Origin: Leeuwenhoekiella sp.
Lineage (GTDB): Bacteria > Bacteroidota > Bacteroidia > Flavobacteriales > Flavobacteriaceae
Length of the DNA stretch: 64,000 nucleotides
Direction of reading: 5' to 3'
NCBI GenBank assembly: GCA_002708845.1
Contig: PAPI01000032.1
Location: 1-64,000, forward strand
The translations under genes and the position numbers were made by a program. A model generated the notes under the pieces. That model did not search any database and was not told the DNA's origin. It saw only the letters and a program-made list of their open reading frames with translations. This document shows positions 10,200-19,075 of this stretch, piece by piece. The stretch's first letter is position 1. Every line of letters starts with the position of its first letter.

Positions 10200-10400
10200 G
10201 TTCATTTTTTCCATCGATGAAAAAACGAACCAAAAAAATCTAGGCTTATGAATCTCTATCTAAATTAATTGCTTGAGGTCTAAATTTTAGAAACTCGCTT
10301 TAAGGATTCTAGAAAGCTCAAAAATTCGTTTTGCTCAAACAGTCTAAAATTTTACGACCTCTTCACTTCAAATTTTACGCTAGATTTTCAATAGGCCGGT
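10200..10400. repeat. Degenerate dispersed repeat, inverted relative to 53.85-54.0 kb
   Basis: The segment reading GAACCAAAAAAATCTAGGCT, then TCTAAATTTA-like and AAAATTTTACGACCTC, then TTCAAATTTTACG can be aligned with the reverse complement of about 53850-54000. Spacing between blocks is similar, giving a diverged repeat of roughly 190 bases. No gene is visible in the gap. Confidence 0.55.
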
Positions 10401-10420
10401 TAAAATTTGCACGAGTGATT

Positions 10421-11341
10421 TTAATTTGAAATCAATCCATGCTTTTTCATCCATAAACTTAATGCTTCGGGCCAGGAGTTTGCCGTGGCAGTACGCCCCA
10501 TCCCAAAACCATGACCACCATCTTCATAAAGGTGCATTTCTGCATCCACTCCCGCATCCTTTAGTGCCAAGTAATACCGAATACTGTTTTCAACAGGCAC
10601 GGCACCATCATCAGTTGAGTGTACCAAAAAGGTCATAGGAGTTTCAGGCGTGACCTGATATTCCCCGCTAAATTTATAGACTTCAGCCTGAGTCGGTTTT
10701 TTACCCAAGAGGTTATCGCGCGAGCCCTGATGCGTCACACCGCTTTGCATACTGATCACAGGATAGATCAACACCGAAAAATCGGGTTTGGCCGAAACAC
10801 CTTCCTGACTGGCATACACCACATCCTTAAAATGCGTGGAAGCGGTGGAAGCCAAATGTCCACCGGCAGAAAAGCCCATGATTCCCACTCTTGAAGTATC
10901 AATACCGAATTGGCTGGCGTGTTCCCGCACATACCGGATGGCACGCTGTGCATCCTGCAGGGGGCCAATGCTTTTATCTTCCATAATGACATCACTGGGC
11001 AGTCGGTTTTTCAACACAAAACCGGTTACCCCCTGCTCCGCAAACCAGGTTCCCAATTTATAGCCTTCCTTGTTAATCGCCAGATGACTATAGCCGCCAC
11101 CCGGGCAAATCACCACGGCTGTTCCATTTGCTGTTCCGGATTCCGGGGTGAAAATGGTCAATGTGGGATTTGTTACTTTCCCATAACCACGGATTTCTTC
11201 ACCGTCAAACTGTTTTTCTTCGGTATAGTTCTCATCGGTAATACTTCCGGGTACTTCATCCCAAAGTTCAACCTCCTGCTGTTGCGCGATAAGGGCGTTG
11301 CTTACAAATAAGCTCATTAAGATTAGATATTTTAGTTTCAT
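10421..11341 (-). CDS. Secreted alpha/beta-hydrolase, putative carbohydrate esterase
   Basis: Serine hydrolase of the alpha/beta fold, likely deacetylating or otherwise de-esterifying a pectin fragment. The signal peptide ends near residue 20 (NALIAQ). The oxyanion-hole motif CPGGGYSHLA is at 79-88, the nucleophile Ser158 lies in MGFSAGGH, and Asp244/245 (STDDGAVP) and His277 (GGHGFG) complete the triad. Length 306 aa matches the acetyl-xylan-esterase-like/BD-FAE group. It is flanked by GH43-like and GH105/GH106 genes on the same strand. The leaving group (acetyl, methyl or feruloyl) cannot be judged from the sequence. Confidence 0.82.
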   Translation of the reverse strand: MKLKYLILMSLFVSNALIAQQQEVELWDEVPGSITDENYTEEKQFDGEEIRGYGKVTNPTLTIFTPESGTANGTAVVICPGGGYSHLAINKEGYKLGTWFAEQGVTGFVLKNRLPSDVIMEDKSIGPLQDAQRAIRYVREHASQFGIDTSRVGIMGFSAGGHLASTASTHFKDVVYASQEGVSAKPDFSVLIYPVISMQSGVTHQGSRDNLLGKKPTQAEVYKFSGEYQVTPETPMTFLVHSTDDGAVPVENSIRYYLALKDAGVDAEMHLYEDGGHGFGMGRTATANSWPEALSLWMKKHGLISN

Positions 11342-11755
11342 ATAGCAATTTAGTCAATGTTCTTAAACCAATCCGGCTCTCAATAGACCTTGTATAGTCA
11401 GGCAACTCTTTTCACTTTTAAGCTACACATTTTAGTTTTAGATTTATACGTTTTTAGTTGTGTATCCCAACCAACCCTACGGGTTTAAATAAGCATAGCT
11501 TCTATGTTATGTTCATTTTCTTTGCTTGTCCAAAGAAAACGAACCAAAAGAAAAGACACTTTTTCTTAGGCATTTTTGCCCTACGGGACAAAACCGCCAG
11601 AAGCCCCCTAAATTTTCTCCAAGGCTTCAAAAATTTTTAACGGGTTCTTCTGGCTATGCTGAATAAAAAGAATACTTAAGAACAAATTACAAATTAGCCC
11701 ACTTAAATTCAAAATAGAACAAAAATAAGCGTGGTTGTTTATTGAACTCAAAAAA
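11342..11755. other. Intergenic region carrying an inverted dispersed repeat
   Basis: No gene is visible in these 414 bases; the short open frames are repeat-derived. Bases 11511-11559 are the exact reverse complement of 62-110. Bases 11574-11593 form the module-A type hairpin (on the minus strand TTTTGTCC, CGTA, GGGCAAAA). The rest is AT-rich and probably contains the promoter of the esterase gene. Confidence 0.6.
11511..11559 (-). repeat. 49-nt perfect inverted copy of 62-110
   Basis: Every base of 11511-11559 is the reverse complement of 62-110, including the internal TTTTCTTTG/CAAAGAAAA hairpin. Similarity continues past the exact block into the neighbouring hairpin module, so both belong to one dispersed repeat family in opposite orientation around the GH28-to-esterase genes. 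Confidence 0.9.
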
Positions 11756-12880
11756 TTAATACTTGATGCGATACATTTCGGCACCTGCCAAAAGAAAACA
11801 ACCCAAACCATAATCCTCAAAATCCGGTTGCTTGGTATACGAAAGCGGCTGCCCGTCTTTAGGTTCCTTTCCGGTAGATTGCAACCAGCCCAAAAATCCG
11901 TTTTCGTGTAAGCTTTCCGTAGTCACGGCGTTCCACGCTTTGGTAACTACGGGTAAATAGGTTTCACGGTCTAACAAATCGTTATTAATCCCGTAAGCGA
12001 TACCGTAGACAAACAAGGCGGTTCCTGAAGCTTCTTTCCCTCCGAAATGCGTGGGATCATGCAAACTCACATTCCAAAAGCCGTCCTTGCGCTGTACTTT
12101 AGCCAAAGCCTCAGCCATCGCCTGTAAGTCTGCTACATACTGCTCCCGGTGTGGCGCATCTTCGGGAATGATCGAAAGCGTTTTGGCCAGAGCGCCAATA
12201 ACCCAACCGTTACCGCGACTCCAATACGAATCTTCCCCATTCGGCTCGGTATACGGCGGATCGAAATCGGCATCCCGCCACCAGAGTCCGTCTTCCGGAT
12301 TAAAAAGTCCGTTTCCGCCGATCACGTTTCGGCTTTCCATATACATCTGGTACATTTTTTCAAAGTAGCGTGGTTCGTTCTCGAGCACTCCCATTTTCGC
12401 AAACACCGGCATCCCCATTTGTATGGCATCGATCCAATCCCAATCGTCATTTTGGGGGGTATGTAAAAACTTCTGCATGCAGGCACGCGTATTCTTCAGC
12501 TTTTCGGGATCGGGTTGCAGCAGGTACAAATCGATATAGGTCTGAGCCGCATCATAATCATCGGCGTTGCGGGTCTCGTTCCCACTGCGGAAACCCCACT
12601 TATGAAAATTGGCCCAGTCTAAAGCATAATTGTAGTATTCCGCTTTGGGATAAATTTCGTGAAGCGCCATCAACCCTTCATAATACACCCCGCGCGTCCA
12701 GATATTGCTGGGTCGTTCTTTATTGGTGATAATGGTTTTACCTACATCCGGCCATTTTTGCATAAAATAAGCATTGGCGAGCTGCATCTTCTCGAGAATC
12801 ACGTCCCGTTCTATCGGTTTTTGTGCAGCACAATTAAAACTAAAAATTGCAGCGAGCAGGAGTATAAATAGTTTATTCAT
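11756..12880 (-). CDS. GH105 unsaturated rhamnogalacturonyl hydrolase
   Basis: Family GH105 enzyme (YteR type) that hydrates and removes the unsaturated galacturonic acid left at the non-reducing end by lyases such as PL11. A signal peptide ends near residue 19 (FNCAAQ; Cys17 could be a lipobox). The alpha/alpha-barrel motifs are present: NADDYDAAQ at 105-112, WDWIDAIQMGMP with the probable catalytic Asp151, LWWRDADF and YWSRGNGWV, and a C-terminal DYGLGCFLLAG. Length 374 aa is typical. It lies 19 bases downstream of GH106, so the two are co-transcribed and act one after the other on lyase products. Confidence 0.92.
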   Translation of the reverse strand: MNKLFILLLAAIFSFNCAAQKPIERDVILEKMQLANAYFMQKWPDVGKTIITNKERPSNIWTRGVYYEGLMALHEIYPKAEYYNYALDWANFHKWGFRSGNETRNADDYDAAQTYIDLYLLQPDPEKLKNTRACMQKFLHTPQNDDWDWIDAIQMGMPVFAKMGVLENEPRYFEKMYQMYMESRNVIGGNGLFNPEDGLWWRDADFDPPYTEPNGEDSYWSRGNGWVIGALAKTLSIIPEDAPHREQYVADLQAMAEALAKVQRKDGFWNVSLHDPTHFGGKEASGTALFVYGIAYGINNDLLDRETYLPVVTKAWNAVTTESLHENGFLGWLQSTGKEPKDGQPLSYTKQPDFEDYGLGCFLLAGAEMYRIKY

Positions 12881-12899
12881 CAGGATTGATTTAAATGCA

Positions 12900-15641
12900 T
12901 TAATGGGTTTTGGTTGTAAGCGGAATCAAACGTACGGGTCCTAACAATCCCGAAGGAGTAGGCTCCCAGACGGAAGCATCAAAGGCTTCATAATCTTTAT
13001 TCACCATATTGATCTCGTAGAAATTCTTCCATTCTTCCCCGCGTAGTTCTTTGGCGCGGATTCGATTTGCGGCCAGATTGGTGACTTTAATTTTCAGGGT
13101 ATTTGTACCGGATTTAAGTGGACCCAAATCCAGTTGATAGGGCACAGACCAGGCCGTACCTATATATTGATCGTTCAGCCAGACTTCAGCACTTTCCCGC
13201 ACATCGCCCAGACTTAACCTCCAGGAATCAGCCTTGATTTTAGGTTTCTCAAAGCTGGTGATATACACCGCAGTACCCGAAAAATGCTCGGCATCTTCCC
13301 CCAGGGTCGTCCAGGATTTTAAGGTATTCAACGCTGCAGCTTTAGGCAGAACGGGTCCGCCTTTTTCAAAAGTGAGTTGCCAGTCTTGATCTAAAACAAG
13401 GCCTTCATTAAGAGCCTCGGTGTAGGTCCAGGGTTTAATTCCTTCAGGAACCTGAGTTTTTAAAATCAGTGCATCCCCGGAAGCTATCTGTACCTTCACT
13501 TCGGTTTTCCCGTTTACGATACGGGTGATGGCCCGCCCGGTTTTACGATCAAGCGGATCTAAGATCGCCACATTATCGACCGCAACCGCAAGTGGAATAA
13601 ACTGATCAACCGCTTTTGAAGTATGATTGACGAGGTAATAAATTTTGGATACTCCATCCCTACGGCGGATGAATTTGAGTCCGCTCTCCACAAGCCGTTC
13701 CGGATAGACACCCGCAGCATTTAAGCCGGAATCCAAGTCGACACCGCTCAGCTTGTTTTGAGCGATCAGGTTTTGCAAGGCTTCCGTTTGCTGCTCGTAT
13801 TCATAAAATCCCGGAACGCTTTCCGGCAAACCGGTAAAAATAATGGAAGCTCCGGCATCTTTTAAGGCTACCAGTTTTTGCAGGGTGGCCAAAGGCATAA
13901 ACTCACAGTCCGGTACAACCAGCGATTTGTAGCTGCCGCCCGATAATACAATTTTTCCATTTTCAACTTTGGCTTTTGCCAAAAAATCATCCGAAAGGAA
14001 ATCAACGCCATAGCCTTTATGCATCAGCTCATTCGTGGTCTTGTAAAACGGAGTATCCAGCAGCCACTCGTTAAGCGAATGAATTTTAAACTGAAAAAAC
14101 AATTGTCCGTTTTTAAAACTGTTATACTGATCGTAAATGGGCCAGTACAGTAAGGTCTCATTATCGGGTTGGCCTTCCTGCAAAACACTTTGCACATTGG
14201 CCAAATACGAAAACAGTGCCGGTGCATCTTTCCAAATGCTGTTCTTCGGACTAAAATTTACCGAAGCGTAAAACTTCCAGCCCGGCCAGCCCGCGCGCTC
14301 CGGCGAATAGGTAGACCCGTGTAGAAAAATATGGTTTATGCCGTTAAGCAAAAGTTCTTCGGCCTCCGGTTTGGTTTGTGAAAGTGCAGTTTTAAAATGC
14401 TCCCGCAACCAGGTAAAGGTCTCAGAAGAAATCAGGGGTTTCCCCGCAATATGCCCTGCGCTGGAAGAGAACTTCAACATCACCGGATCGGCATCTCCGG
14501 TACGGATGTTTTCGGTCTCGCGTCTAAATCCGTCAATGTCATAAGGCATCGAACCAAAAGTCTCACACTCGGGAATATCTGCAGATGCGTACAGATCGAT
14601 CAGGTTTCCCGGCGAACCATGGGCCTGCAGTTTGGTCTTAAAACCGTGTTTGTTTGCCCAGGCTGTCCAGGCTTCATCAAAACGATGCAGCAACAAATCG
14701 GACAAGGTTTCCCGAAAATCGCTTTTAACCCGGTTGCCCAGAGCGTTGTCGGTGTCACTTAATAATAAATTGATATGAGGCTTTAAGTCATAACCCCGGT
14801 ATTTTTCAAAGAACTCCAGAAACCGCGGGGTAAAATCCGTCCCATACACCTCGTAACTATCATTAAATATAGCACGGAGATTTCCGCTTAGTGTTGCGAA
14901 TGCACTGTCGTAGGGTTGTACATAATCTTCAAAAGCTTCGGTAGAATAGTGATCAAGTGTATAACCCGCACCTCCCGGCGCGGAACGTTTTACCTGCTGC
15001 CCGGTTTTACCGGTAAATAGGGCATAAAGCTTATAGTCGGAATCTTTTGGCGTCCACGTAAGCCTTCCCTCGGTTACCTCATCGGTTAAGTCAGTAAGCT
15101 TTTTATTGGAATCATAAGCCAACAAAGCCGTGAGTGTGGCGGGTTGCTTTTCTTTTGGATCCGGAAGGATTTCCTGATTAAAAGGCTCTCCGCGTTTGAG
15201 CTGGTACTGCTGCACGACCAGTTTGGTTGCGGCGTATTCCCGTTCTACCTGTGGTCCGCCATAGGGCCAGCCCGTTCCCAAAACCAGATCGACACCCAGA
15301 CCCAGACTGTCTGCCGTGCGTAGTGTATAGTCCAGCATCTCCAGCCATTTGGGAGAAAGATGATCCATAAAATGGGCCTCCTCCCCTTTTGCACCATAAA
15401 TAGGAGTGATCTCTACCCCGCCCAAACCGGCTTCCTGAAAGGCGACAAGGTGGGCTTTCAGGTTGGGTTTATCAACCGCACTACCCATCCACCACCAGCG
15501 CGTCCAGGGTTTTGAAGTCTGTTTAATTTCAGGCCACAGATTTGTTGAAGTGAGTTCGGCCTCTGCCTGTTTTTGAGGTTTACACGATTGTGCGCTCCAA
15601 AAAAGTACTACAATAAATAGGGATCTGAACAGGAGCGACAT
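12900..15641 (-). CDS. GH106-family alpha-L-rhamnosidase, lipoprotein
   Basis: Family GH106 alpha-L-rhamnosidase that removes terminal rhamnose from rhamnogalacturonan oligomers. The N-terminal signal ends in a lipobox-like WSAQSC. The family block PWTRWWWMGSAVDK is at about 45-58, followed by GGVEITPIYGAKG and GTGWPYGGPQV. A C-terminal beta-sandwich (WRLSLGDVRESAEVWLND) resembles the carbohydrate-binding module seen in this family. Length 913 aa is usual. It begins the minus-strand operon GH106-GH105, divergent from SusC across a 228-base gap. Confidence 0.9.
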   Translation of the reverse strand: MSLLFRSLFIVVLFWSAQSCKPQKQAEAELTSTNLWPEIKQTSKPWTRWWWMGSAVDKPNLKAHLVAFQEAGLGGVEITPIYGAKGEEAHFMDHLSPKWLEMLDYTLRTADSLGLGVDLVLGTGWPYGGPQVEREYAATKLVVQQYQLKRGEPFNQEILPDPKEKQPATLTALLAYDSNKKLTDLTDEVTEGRLTWTPKDSDYKLYALFTGKTGQQVKRSAPGGAGYTLDHYSTEAFEDYVQPYDSAFATLSGNLRAIFNDSYEVYGTDFTPRFLEFFEKYRGYDLKPHINLLLSDTDNALGNRVKSDFRETLSDLLLHRFDEAWTAWANKHGFKTKLQAHGSPGNLIDLYASADIPECETFGSMPYDIDGFRRETENIRTGDADPVMLKFSSSAGHIAGKPLISSETFTWLREHFKTALSQTKPEAEELLLNGINHIFLHGSTYSPERAGWPGWKFYASVNFSPKNSIWKDAPALFSYLANVQSVLQEGQPDNETLLYWPIYDQYNSFKNGQLFFQFKIHSLNEWLLDTPFYKTTNELMHKGYGVDFLSDDFLAKAKVENGKIVLSGGSYKSLVVPDCEFMPLATLQKLVALKDAGASIIFTGLPESVPGFYEYEQQTEALQNLIAQNKLSGVDLDSGLNAAGVYPERLVESGLKFIRRRDGVSKIYYLVNHTSKAVDQFIPLAVAVDNVAILDPLDRKTGRAITRIVNGKTEVKVQIASGDALILKTQVPEGIKPWTYTEALNEGLVLDQDWQLTFEKGGPVLPKAAALNTLKSWTTLGEDAEHFSGTAVYITSFEKPKIKADSWRLSLGDVRESAEVWLNDQYIGTAWSVPYQLDLGPLKSGTNTLKIKVTNLAANRIRAKELRGEEWKNFYEINMVNKDYEAFDASVWEPTPSGLLGPVRLIPLTTKTH

Positions 15642-15716
15642 GGAGTTAATTATGTGGAGTTATAACAAAAACGGTTACGAAGTTCGGTTAAAAATAGGCT
15701 GAAGCCGCAAAAAAGC

Positions 15717-15794
15717 TATCCTGTGCCGTCCTGTGAACTACCAGGTAACCTTTTATATTAAAGCAGGACAGTACAGCACGGTAAGTACAGGATA
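15717..15794. promoter_or_regulatory. Inverted-repeat region between GH106 and SusC genes
   Basis: The divergent intergenic region has outer arms TATCCTGT (15717-15724) and ACAGGATA (15787-15794), and inner arms GTCCTG (15728-15733) and CAGGAC (15764-15769). The nested arms could form a cruciform or RNA hairpin, or bind a regulator that serves both operons. Function is inference; no known operator was recognised. Confidence 0.4.
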
Positions 15795-15869
15795 CGCTTA
15801 GAAGAGATTTTATATAATTTTCAAAAATAAATGGCGTTTCCCTACGCGCTCTCAATCTAAAAACCAATT

Positions 15870-18800
15870 ATGATACAACTAAACAAAAAATGGCTGATGA
15901 TTCTGGGCTGCTTTCTCGTGAGCACTGGGATTTGGGCGCAACAAAAGACCATTACCGGCACGGTTACAGACCCTCAGGGCATGCCACTTCCGGGAGTAAA
16001 TGTATTGGTTCAGGGTACGCAACGCGGTACTCAAACCGATTTTGACGGACAATATAGTCTGGAGGCCAGCGAAGGCGATGTACTGCTTTTTTCATTTCTG
16101 GGAATGAAATCGATTTCGCAGACGGTTGGAGCTGCTAGCAGCTACCCAATCACCATGCAGGAAGACAGCGCCGAACTGGATGCGGTAGTCGTGGTGGGTT
16201 ATGGTACCCAGAAAAAATCAGATATCACCGGGGCCATTTCTCAGGTTACCGCAGAAGAGTTAAACGACTTCCCGGTACAAAACACCCTCCAGGGGATACA
16301 GGGTAAAGCCGCAGGTGTAAATATTTCCTCAAACGCCAGACCAGGCGAAGTGGGTAGCATTCGCATTAGAGGTAATCGCTCTATTAGTGGCGGCAACAGC
16401 CCCCTTTATGTGGTTGACGGAGTTCCGCTACAATCAGGAGGATTGGAAGCTTTCAACCCCAACGATATCGAATCCGTAGAAATACTTAAAGACGCTTCAG
16501 CTACTGCAATATATGGTTCCCGTGGCGCCAATGGGGTGGTTTTGGTTACTACTAAAAGCGGTAAGAACGGGAGGTTTCAGCTCAATTACGATACCAATGT
16601 ATCTCTGGAACGTATACGCAACCTGGCCGATTACTGGAATGGAGCAGAGTATGCTGAATACCGAAGAGATGCTTTGCGCGGTGCCGGTCGTTACGGCGGT
16701 CTGGGTTATGCCGACCCCAATCTGGATGAAGACTTTTTTGGTGGGGATCAAACGGCTTTAAACAACATTCTCTCGGCGTATAATATTATTGAGCGCGATG
16801 ACGATAACAATCTCGTTGTAGAAATGCGGCCCACAACACCGGAAGAACAGGAACTTTATGGTGTAAGTCAAATCCCGGTTTACAATCCCTCAAATATTCA
16901 AACGACAGACTGGGGCAGTTATTTTGAGCAAACCGGTATTCAACAGCAACACAACCTGAGTGCCAATATGGGTACCGAAAAAATGAAAGCCTACCTCTCT
17001 GCAGGTTATCTCGATCAAAAAGGAACTGTCGTTGGTCAGGAATACAAGCGTTACAGCGCCCTGATGAATTTACAGCTCACCCCGGTCAACTGGCTTACTC
17101 TGGGTGGTACGATCAATGCGAGTTATGCCATTCAGGACTATGGGTATTCAGCTGGCGGCTCCCGCGGTTCGCGTACAATCTACGAAGCCGCTTTGGGTCA
17201 GCTTCCTTATGCGCAACCCTATGACGAGAATGGCGAGTACATTTTTAACCCCGGTGGTAACCCGAATATCATCAACCCCATTCGTGATATTGGCGAGGTA
17301 ATCAATGAGCGTAAAACCGCTCGTATGTTCGGTAGTTTTTTCGCAGAGGTTGAATTAGCCGAAGGTCTGAGAGTAAAGACTATTTTCGGGCCGGACATTC
17401 AGAATTTTAGAAACGGGCAGTTTCAAAGTGCCGAATCAAGCCTGAGGGGTGGTGGTACTTCCGAATCTACAAACTACGCCCGATATTCAACCAGCGAGAA
17501 TGTATCATGGACCTGGGAAAATCTGGTTCTGTATAATAAAAATTTCAATGAGGTTCACGATCTGGGAGTTACTTTGCTTCAGAGTTCGTCAAGCTCTATG
17601 AGTGAAAGCAATGATATGACCGCTTCAGATTTACCCTATGACAGTCAGTTGTGGTATAATCTCGGCTCTACGAATCGGGGTGCCCTTGACGGTTGGGGAT
17701 CCGGTTATGTAAAACGTACCCTTACCTCTTATATGGCGCGTATCAATTATGGCTTGCTTGACAAATATTTACTCACTGTAACGGGTAGAGCTGATGCCGC
17801 TTCGGTATTGAGCGAAGGCAACAAATGGGACTTTTTCCCTTCTCTGGCAGTAGGCTGGAATATGCATCAGGAAGACTTTTTAAATGATTCCGAATTTGTA
17901 AACCGCCTCAAACTGCGTGTGGGTTATGGGGAGGTTGGCAACCAGGCAATTGATCCGTATGTGACTTCTGGTGCCCTGATCAGGTTGCCCTATGTTTTTG
18001 GAGGAGAACCGGCACCGGGTTATGTGGTGGGCGATCCCAAAGGAACCGATCGGGGTTTTATTCCCAATCAGGATTTGGGTTGGGAGCGTACCAAACAATT
18101 AAACATTGGTGTTGATTTTGGCTTTTTCAATAATCGAATTAGCGGTTCTGCAGAATACTACGTTGCCAATACAGACGGAATTCTTCTGGCAAAATCCCCA
18201 AACTCGGTAACAGGTTATGGTTCTATTCAGGTAAACGCGGGAGCTACACGCAATCAGGGTATTGAACTTTCACTTTCAACCGTAAATATCGAGAGTCCCG
18301 ATTTTAGGTGGACTTCCGATATTACCTTTACTTCAAACAATTCTGAGATTGTTTCGCTTGTCGACGGAAGCAAAGAAGATGACATCAGTAATGGTTATTT
18401 TATTGGCGAACCTCTGGGTGCTATTTACGATTTCAAAAAAATTGGTATCTGGCAGCTTGATGATCAGGACGAAATAGATCGTTTTAATGAAAATGGAAAC
18501 AATTTTCAACCGGGTGATATTCGCGTTGCAGACGTAAATGGTGATGGAGTAATAGACCCAACCAATGACCGGCAAATTATAGGAAGTCCGGTACCAGACT
18601 GGATAGGTGGTTTCATCAACACATTCAGCTATAAAAACTGGGATCTCTCTGCATTCCTGTATTCGGAATGGGGTGCAACCGTGCGGGGTGGTGCAGTAGA
18701 CGTTCAGGGACAATATGTACACCGTGCAGTAGATTACTGGACCCCTGATAATCCTACAAATGCCTATCCGCGACCCAACTATAATAATGGGGGTCAGCCC

Positions 18801-19064
18801 CTGTATTACAGTTCTATGAACTATCAGGATGGGTCATTTGTAAAACTGCGCTATGTTTCGCTGGGCTATAATTTCAATAGTTCAGACATCGAACGTTTCG
18901 GGCTTTCCAGATTAAAAGTTTATGCTCAGGCGCTAAATCCCTGGTTATATTCAAAAACCGATTTTCTGGATCCGGATAGCAGCTTCCAGAACGGAGGAGC
19001 CAACCCCAGTGCCTCATCAATTACCACAAGTAGCCTGGTATTTGGTCTCAATGTTTCATTCTAA
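15870..19064 (+). CDS. SusC/RagA-family TonB-dependent outer-membrane transporter
   Basis: TonB-dependent importer that works with SusD to carry oligosaccharides across the outer membrane. A signal peptide ends near residue 24 (GIWAQQ). Next comes the carboxypeptidase-regulatory-like domain (ITGTVTDPQGMPLPGVNVLV), then the SusC signature VVVGYGTQKKSDITGA leading into the plug (LYVVDGVPL, DASATAIYGSRGANGV) and a 22-strand-type barrel ending in a terminal aromatic, NVSF. No signal-transduction STN domain precedes the plug, so it probably does not signal to an anti-sigma factor. Length 1064 aa is typical. The SusD gene starts 11 bases downstream. Confidence 0.95.
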   Translation: MIQLNKKWLMILGCFLVSTGIWAQQKTITGTVTDPQGMPLPGVNVLVQGTQRGTQTDFDGQYSLEASEGDVLLFSFLGMKSISQTVGAASSYPITMQEDSAELDAVVVVGYGTQKKSDITGAISQVTAEELNDFPVQNTLQGIQGKAAGVNISSNARPGEVGSIRIRGNRSISGGNSPLYVVDGVPLQSGGLEAFNPNDIESVEILKDASATAIYGSRGANGVVLVTTKSGKNGRFQLNYDTNVSLERIRNLADYWNGAEYAEYRRDALRGAGRYGGLGYADPNLDEDFFGGDQTALNNILSAYNIIERDDDNNLVVEMRPTTPEEQELYGVSQIPVYNPSNIQTTDWGSYFEQTGIQQQHNLSANMGTEKMKAYLSAGYLDQKGTVVGQEYKRYSALMNLQLTPVNWLTLGGTINASYAIQDYGYSAGGSRGSRTIYEAALGQLPYAQPYDENGEYIFNPGGNPNIINPIRDIGEVINERKTARMFGSFFAEVELAEGLRVKTIFGPDIQNFRNGQFQSAESSLRGGGTSESTNYARYSTSENVSWTWENLVLYNKNFNEVHDLGVTLLQSSSSSMSESNDMTASDLPYDSQLWYNLGSTNRGALDGWGSGYVKRTLTSYMARINYGLLDKYLLTVTGRADAASVLSEGNKWDFFPSLAVGWNMHQEDFLNDSEFVNRLKLRVGYGEVGNQAIDPYVTSGALIRLPYVFGGEPAPGYVVGDPKGTDRGFIPNQDLGWERTKQLNIGVDFGFFNNRISGSAEYYVANTDGILLAKSPNSVTGYGSIQVNAGATRNQGIELSLSTVNIESPDFRWTSDITFTSNNSEIVSLVDGSKEDDISNGYFIGEPLGAIYDFKKIGIWQLDDQDEIDRFNENGNNFQPGDIRVADVNGDGVIDPTNDRQIIGSPVPDWIGGFINTFSYKNWDLSAFLYSEWGATVRGGAVDVQGQYVHRAVDYWTPDNPTNAYPRPNYNNGGQPLYYSSMNYQDGSFVKLRYVSLGYNFNSSDIERFGLSRLKVYAQALNPWLYSKTDFLDPDSSFQNGGANPSASSITTSSLVFGLNVSF

Positions 19065-19075
19065 AAAAACGCATA

